64,000 bases of DNA from Aphrocallistes beatrix (Eukaryota > Porifera > Hexactinellida > Sceptrulophora > Aphrocallistidae), in contig OY725493.1 of assembly GCA_963281255.1 (NCBI GenBank), positions 3,131,857 to 3,195,856 on the forward strand, given 5' to 3'. The first letter of the stretch is position 1. Each line of letters starts with the position of its first letter. Below, piece by piece: positions 8,890-20,903 of this stretch. The notes beneath the pieces are model-generated. The model was given only the letters and a program-made list of their open reading frames with translations. It was not told the DNA's origin and searched no databases. Made by a program: the position numbers and the translations under genes.

Positions 8890-10225
8890 AGTAATGATTT
8901 CTTGTACAATCGCTCCTCTTCAAATGAACATTGTACATATTTGAGGTGTACTTTATGGAGAACCAGAGGAATAGAGTGTCCTGGATTTGGGAAGATTATC
9001 CATGAAACAAATCTCTTTCATATAAATAAAGACCACTGTCATACAATAGAGGCTTATAAATCTGAAATAATTATCTTAAACAAAAGATTAAACGTGCTGC
9101 TGAAATCTCAACCGAAAACCTCCAACAAGTTTTCGATAATGTCATAAGCGGGGATCAAGCAGGAGCCTTAATATCGTTTCGGAATGTACGCAACACTATG
9201 CTCAAAAGAAGAAGGATAGAGGTTCCGGGCAATCCAAAAACGCCGGGAGAATTTGAAAGAATGTTGAAGCAAACTCGGTTTGCAAAGAACTTTCGAACTA
9301 TGGTTATTGTCTCGGAAGGTTTTGCAGCAATTTTTGCCACCGACTTAATGCTTTCGGCTCTACAGGACGCCAATTACATAAATTTCGACGGAACTTTCTA
9401 TGTAGTCCCGAAACTATTTTATCAATTATCCACTATCTTTATTCAGAGAGGTCATCATGCTCTACCAGCAATACATGTATTGATGTCACAAAAATGCGAA
9501 TCTTTATATATAGCTATTTTACAAAAGATTGTAGAAATAATCCCTAATTTTCGTCCAGAATTAACAATAGGGGATTATGAAAGAACTCCACGCAATGCTT
9601 TCAGAGCTATTTTTACACGCATTGTTGTATCTGGTTGCCTTTTTCATTATTCAAAAGCTATATGGACTAAGGTGAAAAAATTACAGCTTAATTCTACTTA
9701 TGCTAGAAATTCGAACTTGAATAAATGGATTCGGGCAATAATGAGTCTGCCACTACTACCACAAGAAGATATTTTATCTGTATTTCAAATTCTATCAAAT
9801 GACATATCCTCACTGAATCTAACCTCAAAAGATGAAAACCTTGTCATTAAACTAAAAAGGTATATTCAAAAAGAATGGCTCAAAAGGATTGATATGTCTA
9901 TTTTTATGGGATCCAGAAGACGAACAACTGCTGTGAAATTTACCACAAATAATTAAAGTCCGTAATTCGTGTTAAAAAGCATAACATATGAAGTTTCATG
10001 GAACTATTTCAAAGGATTTTGGTCAAATATGACCTGGAGTATGAAAGTATATCAAACGGATTAGAAATCGGTGAGCGAAGGAAAAAATATGTTGAAAATG
10101 AAAACACCCGAGAAATTTGCAAAGAAAAACTTCTAAGTATGGAATATACTCCCATCGAATTTATTAAAAACATATCCACCACAATTGGTAAATGTCTAGA
10201 TTCGGAACTTTGTGTTGAAAGCTGA
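8890..10225 (+). pseudogene. FLYWCH-MULE transposase, nearly full length but broken
   Basis: Frame 8902-9147 holds the end of a FLYWCH finger (HCTYLRCTLWRTRGIECPG, FHINKDHCHTIEAYKSE). A frameshift near 9095 leads into ISTENLQQVFDNVISGDQ and then an open frame to 9955. That frame includes NYINFDGTFYVVPKLFYQL (first Asp), HHALPAIHVLMS, LTIGDYERTPRNAF (second acidic position) and GCLFHYSKAIWTK (CxxH-type block), the canonical MULE catalytic order. After a stop, 9998-10225 encodes ERRKKYVENENTREICKEK and YTPIEFIKNISTTIG, shared with the C-terminal part of the remnant at 21829. At least two breaks remain. Confidence 0.75.
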
Positions 10226-10242
10226 CAATTGGCAAGTGGGTC

Positions 10243-10666
10243 TTTTGGATATGGCTCTACTAAGTTTTGATCTTATAGGGAAAAGTCTACTCAGCATGGA
10301 ATTATGACGTAATTTTCAACTCCGTTTATACTAGTAATTAGAAATTTCAGTTTATTGACTATAACTCAGTTATTTTAGGTGATAGAAGGCTGAAATTTAA
10401 GACTGTGTATATTTATATTCTTCACAAATGACTATAAAAAATAATGACTCATTACTCGGTTATGACATTATCATTATGAATCAAAAAGTGAAAAATTGAT
10501 AATGCTTGCAATTTTTTAGTAATAACGATTATCACAGCAAGACAGACGTTTTAGAGATGCTATCTACCTAATAATTAATCAATGCGAGTCTAGGCGCCCA
10601 AAGGGAGCCTCTGGGGGACACAATTGTGTACGCCAGGCGCGCTGCGTATGCAAGCGAAGGACGCTT
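10243..10666 (+). repeat. Family H repeat, 3' three-quarters
   Basis: It begins within GGCTCTACTAAGTTTTGA and runs to GGACGCTTG before TCAT. The hairpin arms are diverged (GGGGGACAC, GTGTACGCC), so this is an older copy. It follows the MULE pseudogene by about 20 bp. From 10667 to 11041 there is AT-rich sequence without recognisable content. Confidence 0.7.
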
Positions 10667-11043
10667 GTCATAAATCAAACACAGTTGGCAAATCATCGGT
10701 TTATAACTCGATTTCTGAATTCTTAGAATTGAATAATTTTAATACACATTTGTTTCTAGGATAAGAACGGTTCATAGATATGCAATTTATTTGATCAAAT
10801 TCCATCAGCAACCCAAAAATATATCTGGGGGATTTTCAATAACCAAATATGGCTTCCAAGAAATAATTTGAATTGCGAAATATGATTAAATTTCAAACCT
10901 CAGGTTAGCTTGCAAAAACATTAATTTGCAATAAGATAGAATCGGTCACTAATTGACATCACTTGACCCAAAATGTCAAACAATGACTTTAATTTGTGTT
11001 TGGGACTAAAAATTTAGAAAATCAAAATCTGTCATTATAGGTA

Positions 11044-12188
11044 CAGGGTAGGGTGGCCGAGAAAAATTGAGACAAAAATGAAAAATGTGTATAAAATTCG
11101 ATAATTCAGTCTATTCAAGTCATTTTCTCCCAAGCTTTCCTAATTTTTCTTTCTAGATCTTGCAAACTATTTGGGGGTACGCGATATACCTCCTGCTGCA
11201 GCATACCCCAAATTCCGTAATCGAGAGGATTGAGATCGGGTGAGTTTGGGGGCCAATCTTCTTTTGTCCAAAATCTCAAATATTCTGCGTTTCTCTTAGC
11301 TGTGTGGCATGGTGCGGAGTCTTGTTGGAAAACAAGATCGTGCTGTTGACAAAGGGGAACAACGATGGGAGCTAAAATCGCACTTTGCTACCGATCTGCA
11401 TCCAAAGTTTCCCCTTGTCGGAAGAAAACAAGATCGGTTTTCACGTTATGAGCTACCCCTGCCCAAACCATCAGTTTCCGACTGAATTTGCTCATTTCAA
11501 CTACTGTTTTCTCATTAAGAGACTTCTTAATCCCTTCCTTCACGTAAACTCGATCGTTCTGCCGATTAATGGGCTGATCCATTAAAAAAATTTTTCATCA
11601 CTGAACAGCACTCGCCTGTGCAAATCGCCTTCCAAAAATCGACGTAAAGCTCTCGACCTTGTAGCTCTCTTGACCCTTTGGGGGCTTACGAGGGCCTGTT
11701 TTGTTTCTTTCTTCCTTGCCCTTAGTTTTAAGTCTCTTCCAACAATGTCTTGGGCCGTTGATTTCGATATTCCGATCTCCCTCGCGATTTTCCGGACTGA
11801 CTGGGCGGGATTCCGCCGGAGACGATCAGTTAGCTTTCTCTTCGCAATACGAGTGGTCTCTAAGAATTTAACTCCTGAACCCGTTTTTCTGGAGCTATTT
11901 CCACCATTTTGGAGCTGTTTGACAACTCTGTAGATTGTAGCTCGTGAAATATCTACGTACTTTACATGTCTCCATATTTGAGAAGCAGTTTGTCCATGAT
12001 TAAAAAATGATTGAATAACTTTTCTCTTTTCTAATTCTTTCATTTTCGAATTAGCATTCACAATTTTACAATGATAATACAATATTGCTATGCAAAAACA
12101 GAATTTTAGTAGCTAATGTCATTTTAAATTGATCCAAGGTTGACTTTTAAAGCAAGTAAATTTGTCTCAATTTTATTCGGCCACCCTG
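11044..12188 (-). mobile_element. maT-type (DD37D) Tc1/mariner element
   Basis: The 1145-bp element lies between TA dinucleotides (11042-11043 and 12189-12190). Its right end reads inward CAGGGTGGCCGAATAAAATT; its left end is the same apart from a 5-bp duplication after CAGGG, and both continue TTGAGACAAA. An isolated end of the same family lies at 24045-24082, and a second coding copy starts at 28488. Confidence 0.85.
11115..12082 (-). pseudogene. maT transposase with three lesions
   Basis: The protein starts in frame at 12082. Residues 15-150 contain two helix-turn-helix segments (KRKVIQSFFNHGQTASQIW, RATIYRVVKQLQNGG, IAREIGISKSTAQDIV). VLFSDEKFF supplies the first Asp. One T has been lost from a T run at 11582-11590, after which MDQPINRQNDRVYV and FSRKLMVWAGVAHNVKTDL continue in another frame. 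A TAG at the QR/RQ junction near 11388 replaces a Lys codon seen in the second copy. FQQDSAPCHTA gives the second Asp and WPPNSPDLNPLDYGIW the third. Only 32 residues separate the last two; the second copy has the canonical 37. Confidence 0.75.
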
Positions 12189-12243
12189 TATTTAAAATGC
12201 TTATTTGTATAATCAAAGTAAATAAGATTATATACAGTTAGAA

Positions 12244-12657
12244 ATGAACATTCTTCAAACATATAATACTCTTGAAGCATGTAGCGGCAATACACGAGAA
12301 GCATCGGAACAGATAGCATGTGAATTTAAAATCCCTGATGCGAGTTGCCTGCTATTCGTTCCTGCATGACACGTCTGAAGGAGAAGAGATTTCGAGAAGC
12401 GCAATGATCTTGATTCCTGTGAAGGAATGCACTTTTGTAACATTCCCCCATCTATATCAATGATTTTGAAGAAACGAGAGTACTCACTTTCCTTAAGTGA
12501 ACCCATGCAAAGACTTGTGTTCGAGGTAGATCCAAATCGAGAAATTCGAACCCCACTTCTTGAGTTAAACACCAAACAACTCAGAAACCATCTCAATACT
12601 GCATTGTCGCACATCAAGTCAATTGCTGAGCGAATTGATCCGACGTTTCAATAAAGG
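12244..12657 (+). other. Unassigned frame with one stop
   Basis: A frame starting MNILQTYNTLEACSGNTREA is interrupted by stops near 12370 and resumes as FCNIPPSISMILKKREYSL, MQRLVFEVDPNREI and LNTKQLRNHLNTALSHIKSI to a stop at 12654. I do not recognise the family. The sustained frame on both sides of the stops suggests a decayed coding exon, perhaps an accessory transposon protein. It begins just outside the maT element. Confidence 0.25.
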
Positions 12658-12727
12658 TCGAGGTTTGAAGTCTTTCTATGAATTGATCGGACGTTTCAAT
12701 AAAGGTAGAGGTTTGAAGTTTTTCGCT
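12632..12727. repeat. Tandem duplication, 48-bp unit
   Basis: Two copies of a unit starting GAATTGATC and including GACGTTTCAATAAAGG and GAGGTTTGAAG occur in a row and differ at a few positions. The first copy overlaps the end of the unassigned frame. The next 300 bp, to 13028, show nothing recognisable. Confidence 0.7.
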
Positions 12728-13028
12728 CAAGAAGGTTTAGAAGTTTGTCATAAATATATTCAAAGATATCGCAGGAAAATTAGCCAGAAAAATATCATTT
12801 GAAGCAAATCTCAAAGAACTATTCGTTCGCTTTATTTCTCAATCTGTTGCATTCTCTTTTTATCAAAGAAAGCTTAATGCTAGTAAACCAGCTAAAAAGA
12901 AGTAAAAACAGATTTCCAAACACGAACAATTATTTAAAGTGTAGTTATTTTGTAATGATCCAAATAGTTTCGATCATAATACATACTAATAGAGTTGTAT
13001 CTACTTGTGCCTGTCAAATTAGTCAATA

Positions 13029-13523
13029 CAAGCAAGCTTTGCATGTTTGCGCTGCGCGGCTGGTGGACACTTCGTGTCCGCCGGAGGCGCCTGGGGTCAC
13101 ATTGATTAATTATAAGGGAAATAACATCTCGAAATACGTATGTCCTACTGTTATAATCGATATCGCACGAAAAATCACCAAATTTATCAATTTTTAAAAT
13201 TTAGATGAGTAATGATGAAGTCATAACAAAGTAAAGAGCAATCATTTTTTGATTATAGTTGTACCATATGTGAGACATGTTAGTATACAGATTCTATTAA
13301 AATTTCAGCCTTCTATCTTCTATAATAGCTGAGTTATGTTCGAATGACTGTATTGCTTAACTTTTAAAAATGTGACAATGACGTCATAATTCCATGATGA
13401 GTCGACATTTTGCTCTGAGCTCAGAACTTACTGGAGCCATAGCCAAAAAACTCCCACATGCAAAAATCAGCTTTCGGGGCCTGACAGTTTCTTCAATCAA
13501 TTCGTTACAGATATATATATATA
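13029..13523 (-). repeat. Family H repeat interrupted by a pogo-like MITE
   Basis: On the minus strand this runs from its TA microsatellite (13510-13523) to the GC-rich tail, with clean hairpin arms GGCGGACAC and GTGTCCACC, ending at CTTG before T. The MITE at 13524-13966 sits in its microsatellite. A remnant of TATA on the far side is all that follows, so the 5' terminus was lost. Confidence 0.75.
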
Positions 13524-13966
13524 CAGTGGAACCTGTATATAACGGCCACCCAAGGGACTGGACAAAATTGGCCGTTATACACAGGTGGCCGTTATATACA
13601 GGTGTTGTCTTAATCCTCAAAAGGTATCAACGTAGTGAAATGAATATCAAGTTTTTAGAAATATATTACTTGAAGTAATATAATGAAACTGTTTATCGTT
13701 CGTAACAGGTCCTGTCATAAACACATAAAATGGTGGAAAAATGGATGGCCATTATAGACAGGTAGTGACCATTATAGACAGATAGTCGCCGTTATACACA
13801 GTTTTGGGTCAGTAAGGGACTGCAAATGGGTGGCCGCTGGCCGCGTTGAGCAGGTGACCGCTATACACAGGGTCAATATTATGGAATTTCGGACGGGACT
13901 GTTCAATGGTGACCGCTATAGACAGGTGACCGTTATACAGAGTGGCCGTTATAGCAGGTTCGACTG
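13524..13966. mobile_element. pogo/Tigger-like MITE, copy 1
   Basis: The 443-bp element lies between TA dinucleotides. Its ends read inward CAGTGGAACCTGTATATAAC and CAGTCGAACCTGCTATAACG. The body contains repeated direct and inverted words of the type GGCCGTTATACACAGGT, so the subterminal region is itself internally repeated. The CAGT-GAACCT end type is characteristic of pogo/Tigger-derived MITEs. A copy in the opposite direction is at 39879-40283. Confidence 0.75.
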
Positions 13967-14021
13967 TATATAGTGGATATCGGTTATAAGAACACCGGTT
14001 ATAAGAACATGTCTATAATTT

Positions 14022-14252
14022 ATCAATGTGACCCCTGCGGGCGCTGGGGTCACATTGATAAATTATAAGGGTGATAACATCCCTAAATACGCCTCTACTA
14101 CTGTTATAATCGATATCGCACAAAAATCACCAAATTTATCAATTTTTAAAATTTAGATGAGTAACGATGACGTCATAACAAAGTGATGAGTCATCATTTT
14201 TTGATGATAGTTGGCTGAGTTATAATGGCTGAGTAATGGTCGAAAAACAGAA
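14022..14252 (-). repeat. Family H fragment with a head-to-head join
   Basis: A 45-bp palindrome (ATTTATCAATGTGACCCC and its inverse around TGCGGGCGC) marks two family H tails meeting head to head at 14022-14066. The right-hand copy continues on the minus strand through TGACGTCA and TGAGTCA to GAAAAACAGAAATTTA, where another copy starts. Confidence 0.65.
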
Positions 14253-14262
14253 ATTTATCCTT

Positions 14263-14527
14263 ACTATTAAAACTCGATTAATGTTTGTTTGTTTGTTTGT
14301 GTGTATATGTATATATATATATATATATATATAGTATATATATCTGTAACGAAATGATTGAAGAAACTGCCAGGCACAGAAAGCTGATTTTTGGCTATGG
14401 CTCCACTAAGTTCTGAGCTCAGAGCAAAATGTCGACTCATCATGGAATTATGACGTTATTGTCACATTTTTAAAAGTTAAGCAATACAGTTAGTTATTCG
14501 AACATAACTCAGCCATTATAGATAGAA
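14263..14527 (+). repeat. Family H repeat, 5' half
   Basis: It starts at TCCTTACTATTAAAACTCG after an A and includes GTTTGTTTGTTTG, a TA microsatellite of about 35 bp, TCTGTAACGAAATGATTG and the GACTCATCATGG block. It stops in CTCAGCCATTATAGATAG, where a decayed pogo-like MITE begins. Confidence 0.75.
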
Positions 14528-14529
14528 CC

Positions 14530-14705
14530 TCAGTAGAAAGAGAACCTGTAGAACCTCATTAATACGAACACCAGGTGACGGTGGAAATGTGTTTGCACTT
14601 TCCCCGGAATTAGTATAACCGGAGTGAGTTAGATCTATTTTTCTCCATATGGTAGAAAATATCTGTTCGTATTATCTTTGTTTGTATTGACGCGGTTCTA
14701 CTGAC
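14530..14705. mobile_element. Decayed pogo-like MITE
   Basis: Left text GTAGAACCTCATTAATACGA and right text CGCGGTTCTACTGA read as inverse CAGTAGAACC-type ends. The body contains GGAATTAGTATAACC. No clean TA duplication is visible, so extents are approximate. Fragments with related ends occur at 23886-23990. Confidence 0.4.
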
Positions 14706-16351
14706 AAATTTTTTAAAATAGTAGATCTGCACCACTAAAAACCCTAGGTTAATCGTAAGCTAGTCTCTAGCATATATATAAAAAATTAGTCAAGAAGTGT
14801 GAAAATATGTATTAGATTGTGTGAAAAGCAATAATAAATAAGATTACATACACCAATAGGACAAAAGTATTTTAACATTTCATTTTTCACACACAAATTA
14901 TACTAAAATCTAAGTTGACTAATTCATTGAAAGATGAATTATGAATTATTCAATTAATTAATTATTCAAAATCTCAAACATTAGTGCAGATTCTAGGACC
15001 AACAGTGGTTAAAAGGTTGCTCATGTTATATACCTCTAACATTGCTCTGTCCCTAAGCGAAATATCGAATATTTTTGTCATTATTTTAATTTCAAATTTT
15101 GAGTAATTCATTGATAATTCATGAATTAGCTACTTAGACTCAAATGTGTCTATTCATGTAGAGATTACTTCTAAACGGTATGGGATATAGCTAATCTGAT
15201 TCCAGATTTTAATAATTATACACATCTGAATTAGTCACATTTGAAATTTTATTATTAATCATTCATTCCTAACTTTTGTAATTATCAATCGGTGGAACCT
15301 TATGCCATATAAACCCGTTTAAACCACTATACATGATGGCAATGAATTACCTATAGTGGCTCAGGCTAATAAGATCATTCATTGAGTTGAAAAATTTATT
15401 AGATATATTCAATTATGACTAATTCGAATGTAGATTTCGAATCTGAATTCAGATTTTTAGTATCTTTCAGAATTTAAGAGTTTGTCCAGGCTGGGATGAT
15501 AAGTATTTTAATTTAGCAGACTTAAATAAATTGATTTTATGTCGCCTAAGAGAGGCTGGTCATCCACACGCTTAGTCAATTACTACAACCAATTTATGAC
15601 CTACGACATGCCATAAGGCTTTGCAATTGTTTCTCTTGCTTTTGAGTTATTTAACGTTAATATCAACATCGGACATGAATAGTTTGTGAAGAAGTAAGAT
15701 TATGAATTCGAATCAATAATTTATAACAGTTCTAATTGCGATAAAATTGGATCGTATTGCTCCTATCAATTATTAATATCATACTCCCCTTTTTCATTAA
15801 ATTGTAATAATAATATTGGTTATTACATCAAAGCACTTCTATGTTAGTTATTATTTAGCAGCCTTCATGTTACGTAAGATATTGAGTGATGAAGACATTT
15901 TGTACTTTAATCCAAATCATTGTCGTGAAACCATACTACAGATAATGGTGACTACAAAAAATAAAGAGAGTTCTAATTGTGATAAAATTGGATTTTTCTT
16001 AGCAATTATTAATACGGTCGAAAACATTTTTTCCTACATCAGGTTATTCCTACTTATCGTTTTTTCTTACTATCTCAGAATATTTATAAGCGTAGAAAGT
16101 TCATCTATGTAAATTTCAATCGATTTTTCCTTACTGTTTGAACCTGTAAAGAAATAGTAAGGAAAAACCAGTTCGACTGTATTACATTTATTTTAACATA
16201 GTTCCCTTCGCAAAGATGTAAAAAAATTATTCATAAAATTGGGAATTAGTCAGCTTCGAAGTCGTTATAAATAATAAAAACTAAGAATATGCTGGTACCT
16301 ACTATCTCAATGTATTCTTTACTGATATATTGTCTTTTATATATCATTTCA
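14706..16351. other. AT-rich intron sequence without recognised content
   Basis: This 1.6-kb stretch is very AT-rich and has many ATTAATTA words. A 98-codon open frame at 15816-16112 is hydrophobic and low in complexity and I do not take it for a gene. No repeat family described here is present. Confidence 0.5.
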
Positions 16352-16821
16352 GGTGCTAATTTGGTACAACTACAATCATTTTTAATTGCTAGAGAGTGAA
16401 CGTGAAAGGCACTGAAAAGGATCTGGAACTCCCTTTGAAATCTCAGGTGCCAGAAATCTACAAAAAAGTTCCATGATAAACTCGCTGATCCAGAAATGAA
16501 TGCCACCGACAATTGTTCTATTCAGCAACGATACACATGGACAGGGATGTACAAGGACATTGAACACTATGTGAGTGTTTTTAGTGATTTAAATATTTGG
16601 TTTAATAAGTATAATTCCACCATCGAATTCAATATGATAATAGTGACTTATGTATTGATAGGTGAGGACTTGCCATATCTGTCAAACGGAAGCGGTTTAC
16701 CACCTCAACCACAAAAGAAACTCCAACCTACATCACCTCCATCTCTTTCTTGGAAACACATAGGAATGGACCTTATTTGTGACTTTCTCGAGAGTGAAGA
16801 GGGTTTTAAACATATTTATTG
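16352..16821 (+). pseudogene. gypsy-type integrase fragment (zinc-binding and core start)
   Basis: FHDKLADPEMNATDN followed by QQRYTWTGMYKDIEHYV matches the HHCC zinc-finger part of Ty3/gypsy integrases (usual text RYYWPGMYKDI). After a non-matching stretch that begins GTGAGTG and ends ATTGATAG, QPTSPPSLSWKHIGMDLIC and EGFKHI match the start of the catalytic core (first Asp in MDLI). The gap resembles an intron but could be an insertion. It is on the opposite strand to the gypsy pol at 17397-19650, so the two are separate remnants. Confidence 0.5.
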
Positions 16822-17106
16822 ACTGTTTGCTTTCTCAGCATTTACCTAATAGTAAGAAACAATCCAAATATTTCAAACCGCGTCACTAATTCATCAAGTA
16901 CGCTGGAGCTTGCTCAGTGTAGTACAAACCCGACATCTACATTATACATTACCAAGTATGCTAATCACTATGAACCCGTCGTATCTATGCTGAACAGTCG
17001 ACTCCAACTTATGGTATTATATCGAATCAAGTACTAGTGGTTATCGAATAAATATTCTAAGTCATTACTTGATCCGATCAAATACTACACCTCAGATGCT
17101 GACCCT

Positions 17107-17176
17107 AGATACTCGACCCCAGATACTCGATTCCAGATACTCGACCCCAGATACTCGATCCCAGATACTCGATCTT
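17107..17176. repeat. Five tandem 14-bp units inside the LTR
   Basis: The unit AGATACTCGACCCC is repeated five times with changes limited to the last four bases. It lies within the presumed gypsy LTR. Short tandem units in LTRs often act as enhancer modules; here that is only inference. Confidence 0.8.
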
Positions 17177-17396
17177 AGATTGGGTTATTTGGCGTATATA
17201 CATGTGACAGCAGGTAAATACGTTTAATAAGTAATCCTAAACGGTAAGTATCTACGCAAACAGTAAATAATATGAATGGAACTCCTAACAATGAATGACT
17301 ACTGATTGAAGTATATATAGTAGAATACTAGATAGCCCGCACACGTCTAAGACTCAATTATTGAACTACGTAACACTACCCCCTTCCTAAAAAAAA

Positions 17397-19650
17397 CTAC
17401 TTGTATTTCCCTTTTGAGGATGGCCATACAACCCGCTCCCCATACCACTCAGGCTCCTTCCTCTGACGTGATGATCTTCTCAATGTGTCCGTTTCGTCCC
17501 CTTCTCTCAGAGCCTCACCGCTCTCCACCTCACTTTTAGGTACCGCATCGATATACTCCATTACGTCAGCGTGTTGTTGACCCGAAGCGTTTGCTCCGTT
17601 CCCGCTATCGCAAGTCGCTCCTGTAGATACCCCTTCACTAGCGTAAGTAGTAAGATAGGGAAACGAACGATCCCCATCCAAATACGAAGGTTTCGCTGCT
17701 TTCTTGCACCGGTTCAAGTGAACAACCGCTTTGAGGTTTCCACTAGGATCCGACAAATGTACATTAACACTTCGTCTATCAAGTACCAACCAGGGTCCCC
17801 TAAACATCGGAGAAAGGGAATGCGTCCGCGCATCGTTCCTAAGCCATACCCAGTCTCGCGATTTAACATCAGTCTCTTTCGATCCACGGTCATAAATTCT
17901 CCGCATCAACTCCTGAGAGTACTCGATATTCTCGACCACACTTTGACTGATCCCTTCCCTTGACTGCTTCGAACAGGCACAGTAACTTGGGACGTCCGAA
18001 AAATTCACTTCTTCCGAATGTGGAAAAACCGCATCCGCCCTCGTTCGCAGACGTACACCGTACATAATTTCCTGTGGAGAAAAGCCTGTACTCGCATTAA
18101 TTTGAGTTGCAATTAAATGTAACCTCCTGGACCAGAGTCGGCCAATCCGTGTCATTTATCTTTCTGTCTTCTAGCAAACACCTCATTGTTTGCTTAAAAG
18201 TTTCAACGCTTCTCTCTGCCTGCCCATCCCCTTGAGGATGGTAGGGTGATGAGCGAAGTTTTGAGATATTTAAACTCTCGCATAATGTGTTGACGAGGGC
18301 CCCATTCACGTTCCGGCCCTGATCCGAAAGTAACGTGAGAGGGTACCCATGACGCAAAAACCACCCTGTTCCAGACCCTTCACCACAGAGCCAGCCTCCT
18401 GATTTCTCATCGGTACAGCTTCCACATATTTCGAAAATAGATCAGTTATCAACAAAACGTAACGATAACCACCCGATGACCATGGAAGATTCGCAATGTC
18501 AAACGATACTACAGCTCTCGGGAACTTATAAGGGATCTCAAAAGGCACGAGAGGCTGCTTCCGGGTGCTAGACCGTTTGTTTCGGGAACAAATGTCACAG
18601 TTGAAACAGAAATTCTCGATATCCTTAAACATCCCTTTCCAGTAGAAAGATCTACGCAGTTCTTCGAATGTCCTCTGAACCCCTCCGTGCAGGTTATTGT
18701 GTACGGTTCGCATAATCATGTCCCTTACAGCTCGGGGAACAATAATTATTTGGCCAAGGCAGAGCAGGTTATCTCGTAACCTTAGTCCTCTGAACTTTTT
18801 CAGATGTCCATCCTCCACAGTACCCTTCGATCTCAACTGACGAATTGCATCTGCAATAACCTGATCAGATTCCTGCGCATCTTGCAATTCGCTCTGAATC
18901 AGTGGTGATTCCAGGACAACTGTCGTACGTGCTTGATAATTGGTCGATTCCTTTTGAATGCAACTGCTCCACTCCTTCTGCTAACGTTGCAATACTTCCT
19001 TAAGATAGCTTAGGTGTTCAGTGAATGAGTGCGAGTAAGTCAATGTATCATCAATGTACGGCAAACTGTTGGGTGTGTCACACAAAGCCGAATCAATAAC
19101 CTTCTGAAACGTAGAAGGTGCGTTGCATAAGCCAAACGGCATGACACGAAACTCGAATTGCCCCCTTGGCGATAAAAAAGCTTCTCCCTATCCTTCTCTG
19201 CTATCGGGACGCTCCAGTAGGCGCTGGCTCCATCGAGAGAAGTGAAATACCTACTGCCCTGAAGCTTATCTAGGATGTCCTTAAGCTCTGGTATAGGATA
19301 GGAATCCTTTTTTGTTAGATCGTTAAGGGAACGATAGTCAACGGCAAAACGTGTAGACCCATCCTTCCTCTTGACTAAAATAATACGGCTTGCCCATGGA
19401 GACGCGGATGGACTTATTATGCCATTCTGTAACATCTGTGCGATTTGTCTATTAATCTCTTCCTCTGTATGTGGCGAAACTGATGTTCTTTGATTTCACA
19501 GGAAGGGAGTCACCTGTATCAATTACGTGTTGCATAAGATGCGTGGTTTTTGGTTTCTTCGGGTTTAATGCGAAAACGTCCCGTATTCTTCAAGTATTTC
19601 TATCAGCGTTTCCAAGACATTCTCTACATAATTGTTTTAAGTATTGCCAT
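17397..19650 (-). pseudogene. gypsy pol: reverse transcriptase fragment fused to integrase
   Basis: From 19650 the minus strand encodes LNPKKPKTTHLMQHVIDTGD and SPHTEEEINRQIAQMLQNG, then the reverse transcriptase blocks IILVKRKDGSTRFAVDYRSL, YFTSLDGASAYWSVPI, FRVMPFGLCNAPSTF and YIDDTLTYS (catalytic YIDD). The chain jumps within about 100 bp to LQDAQESDQVIADAIRQL, so the rest of RT and nearly all RNase H are deleted. The integrase is well kept: HGGVQRTFEELRRSFYWKGM with C-x2-C, FDIANLPWSSGGYRYVLLIT (first Asp), LTLLSDQGRNV (second) and SSPYHPQGDGQAERSVETF (Glu). The C-terminal frame (18155-17397) is intact to its stop. Three frameshifts lie at about 18888-19040, 18350 and 18110. Confidence 0.75.
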
Positions 19651-19985
19651 GCTCTATTCCCTGCAAAACAAATACGCGGCAAGTAGAAACAATTTCGAAT
19701 AAATCTATTTCTAGAATCCGTCAAGAATTTCATGTATAAGAATTCCATATAAATTCTAGTTTTAGCAATTCATAGAAATTGTCTTAGAATAAAACTGAAA
19801 AATTATAAAAAAATGAATTCTAAGAAGTTTAGCGAATTCGGCCCCAGAAATTAGAAAATCAATCATACACAATACATTTATGCACTTTTGTTTCATATTC
19901 TTACGACTTTAGACACTACAGGTTGATATAAAATAGCAATGGGAAACTGGTAAAACGACTCAAAATTAAATGCTACTAGTACTAC

Positions 19986-20119
19986 TAGTACCTCAAAATA
20001 TGATAGTATATGATATTCATTGAGTATCCCAAGTTCAGTGATATAAACGCCTCAAAATACGATAGTATACACTTTTTATTGAGTATCCCCGGTCCAGTAA
20101 TATAAGTGCATCAAAATGC
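19986..20119. repeat. Tandem repeat, about 60-bp unit, 2.2 copies
   Basis: The unit starts CCTCAAAATA and contains GATAGTATA, TTGAGTATCCC and GTAATATAA. A third partial copy begins CATCAAAATGCGATA. The 300 bp before it contain many GAATTC/GAATTT words but no recognised feature. Confidence 0.7.
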
Positions 20120-20144
20120 GATACAAGAGGTCTCACAGTAATTT

Positions 20145-20868
20145 GCGGATTTTGGATAGGGATGCGGTAAAAGATGGTTAAACTAATATATGAGCTCCCT
20201 TAAATCATTAACCACGTACAATAGAGCGATGGAATTAATTACCAACATATATAATATGGCATCAAAGTACCATATCCGTTGTTAAATGCAGATTAGCCAT
20301 CATATGATTGCGGAATAGGTCATATTTGTGACAAATTAGTGTTTTAAGAGGCCTTTTAAGGACAATTCTAAGTGTTTTTATTATAACAAGCGCGCTTCGC
20401 TTGCTTGCGCTGCGCTGCGCTGCTGACAGACACTTCGTGTCCGCCAGAGGCTCCCTTCGGTCGCCTGGAGGTGACATTGGTTAATTATAAGGGAGATATC
20501 ATCTCTAAATATGTCCATCTTAGTTTAAAAATCGATATCACTCGAAAAAACACCTAATTTGTCAATTTTTAAAATTTTGATGAGTAATGATGACGTCATA
20601 GCAAAGTGATGAGTCATCATTTTTTGATGATAGTTGCATCATATGTAAGACGTGTTAGTATACAGATTCTATCAAAATTTCAGCATTCTATCTCCTATAA
20701 TAGCTGACTTATGCCCGAATAACTGTGTTGCTTAACTTTTAAAAATGTGACAATGACGTCATCATTCTGCTCTGAGCTCAGAACTTACTGGAGCCATAGC
20801 CAAAAGACTCCCACATGCCAAAAATCAGCTTTCTGCACCTATCAGTTTCTTCAATCAATTCGTTACAG

Positions 20869-20903
<35 letters not shown>

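Larger units (their letters stand above)
16822..19650 (-). mobile_element. Ty3/gypsy retrotransposon remnant with one LTR
   Basis: On the minus strand, pol remnants (19650-17397) are followed by a polypurine tract (AGGAAGGGGG at about 17385-17376) and a sequence starting TGTTACGTAG at 17375, taken as the 3' LTR. The LTR's far border is uncertain; it could reach CAAACA/GTCA near 16822-16832. There is no 5' LTR, gag or protease, so the 5' end is truncated near 19650-19700. Confidence 0.65.

Noticed and set aside
15816-16112. 98-codon open frame on the plus strand
   Set aside because: Hydrophobic, low-complexity AT-rich translation without motif, splice signals or conservation clue; taken as chance.
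16567-16661. Intron in the integrase fragment
   Set aside because: GT and AG are present at plausible points but the fragment is decayed and nothing shows splicing; left as a possibility inside the pseudogene entry.
17571-17963. 130-codon plus-strand frame
   Set aside because: Antisense of the gypsy integrase C-terminus.
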